Shown: positions 6,467 through 6,663 of the stretch, piece by piece | Position numbering within the stretch: position 1 is the stretch's first letter | How the letters are laid out: each line of letters begins with the position of its first letter | Assembly: GCA_002684315.1 (NCBI GenBank) | Contig: NYVB01000166.1 | Span: forward strand, 10,036-16,698 | Reading direction: 5' to 3' | DNA: 6,663 nt | Origin: Planctomycetaceae bacterium | Lineage (GTDB): Bacteria > Planctomycetota > Phycisphaerae > Phycisphaerales > SM1A02 | Notes under the pieces: model-generated | What the model saw: the letters and a program-made list of their open reading frames with translations, nothing else | Database searches by the model: none | Told to the model about the DNA's origin: nothing | Position numbers and translations under genes: made by a program

Positions 6467-6663
6467 CCGGAAAGAGCCTCGACCTTGAATCCGAGTTTGC
6501 GGATCGTCTCTTCGACTTCGACTTCGGAGTCGGCGTCGGAGAGCGCGATGGTCGCGCGACCCTCTTCGAGGTTGACGTCGCAGCTGACGACGCCTGCGAG
6601 CTTGTCCACCTTCGAGGTGATCGAGTTCACGCATCCCATGCAGTTCATGCCATCGACCTTCAA
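6442..6663 (-). CDS. Heavy-metal-associated (HMA, CopZ-like) domain protein, N-terminus beyond window edge
   Basis: 73 codons are visible, ending at TGA 6442-6444. The sequence has the ferredoxin-like HMA pattern: first strand LKVDG, metal-binding loop MNCMGC with the CxxC cysteines (visible residues 8 and 11), helix VNSITSKVDKLAGV, strands VVSCDVNLEEGRATIAL, helix EVEVEETIRKLGF, last strand KVEAL, and a short tail. Such domains bind Cu(I) (sometimes Zn or Cd) and pass it to P-type ATPases or repressors. The TTG at the very edge is most likely an internal leucine codon, because the first strand normally has a few more residues and the true start would lie just outside. If so, this is a stand-alone chaperone of about 75-80 residues. 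It could also be the C-terminal domain of a larger protein. Its last 25 bases overlap the end of nrnA on the other strand. Confidence 0.88.
   Translation of the reverse strand: MKVDGMNCMGCVNSITSKVDKLAGVVSCDVNLEEGRATIALSDADSEVEVEETIRKLGFKVEALSGYDEKPAV

Overview
The window is gene-dense bacterial chromosome with high G+C (roughly 60% by eye). It holds two gene pairs that diverge from a short spacer, plus one partial gene at the right edge. No mobile element, CRISPR array, rRNA or tRNA is visible, and no stretch over 300 bases lacks a gene. The host is probably a Gram-negative-type bacterium. A planctomycete-like organism is my best guess, from the compact 115-kDa-class NAD-glutamate dehydrogenase, the exported DUF4139 protein and the codon use, but no marker gene settles this.

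Left part, minus strand: a large NAD-dependent glutamate dehydrogenase (start near 4415, stop at 1464) is followed after 42 bases by an exported coiled-coil protein of the DUF4140/DUF4139 (MuiA-like) family (start 1421), which runs off the left edge. Spacing and orientation suggest one transcript. The dehydrogenase feeds glutamate carbon into 2-oxoglutarate and releases ammonium. The job of the second protein is unknown.

Centre: an 84-base spacer (4419-4502) separates the divergent pairs. It is clearly lower in G+C (39 of 84 bases) and should hold the promoters for both directions, although no textbook sigma-70 promoter stands out.

Right part, plus strand: ribF (riboflavin kinase/FAD synthetase, 4503-5408) overlaps nrnA (DHH/DHHA1 nanoRNase/pAp phosphatase, 5405-6466) by the four bases ATGA, so the two are probably translationally coupled. 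Both genes often sit in the rbfA-nrnA-truB-ribF neighbourhood of other bacteria. Here they are directly fused as a two-gene unit in reverse order. The last gene, on the minus strand, is the end of a heavy-metal-associated (CopZ-like) domain protein whose last codons overlap the end of nrnA by 25 bases.

Overall this looks like ordinary housekeeping sequence. The points worth a second look are the glutamate dehydrogenase class and its ACT-like regulatory region, its pairing with a DUF4139 protein, a 12-base tandem repeat at the DUF4139 signal-peptide cleavage site, the ribF-nrnA coupling, and the tail-to-tail gene overlap.
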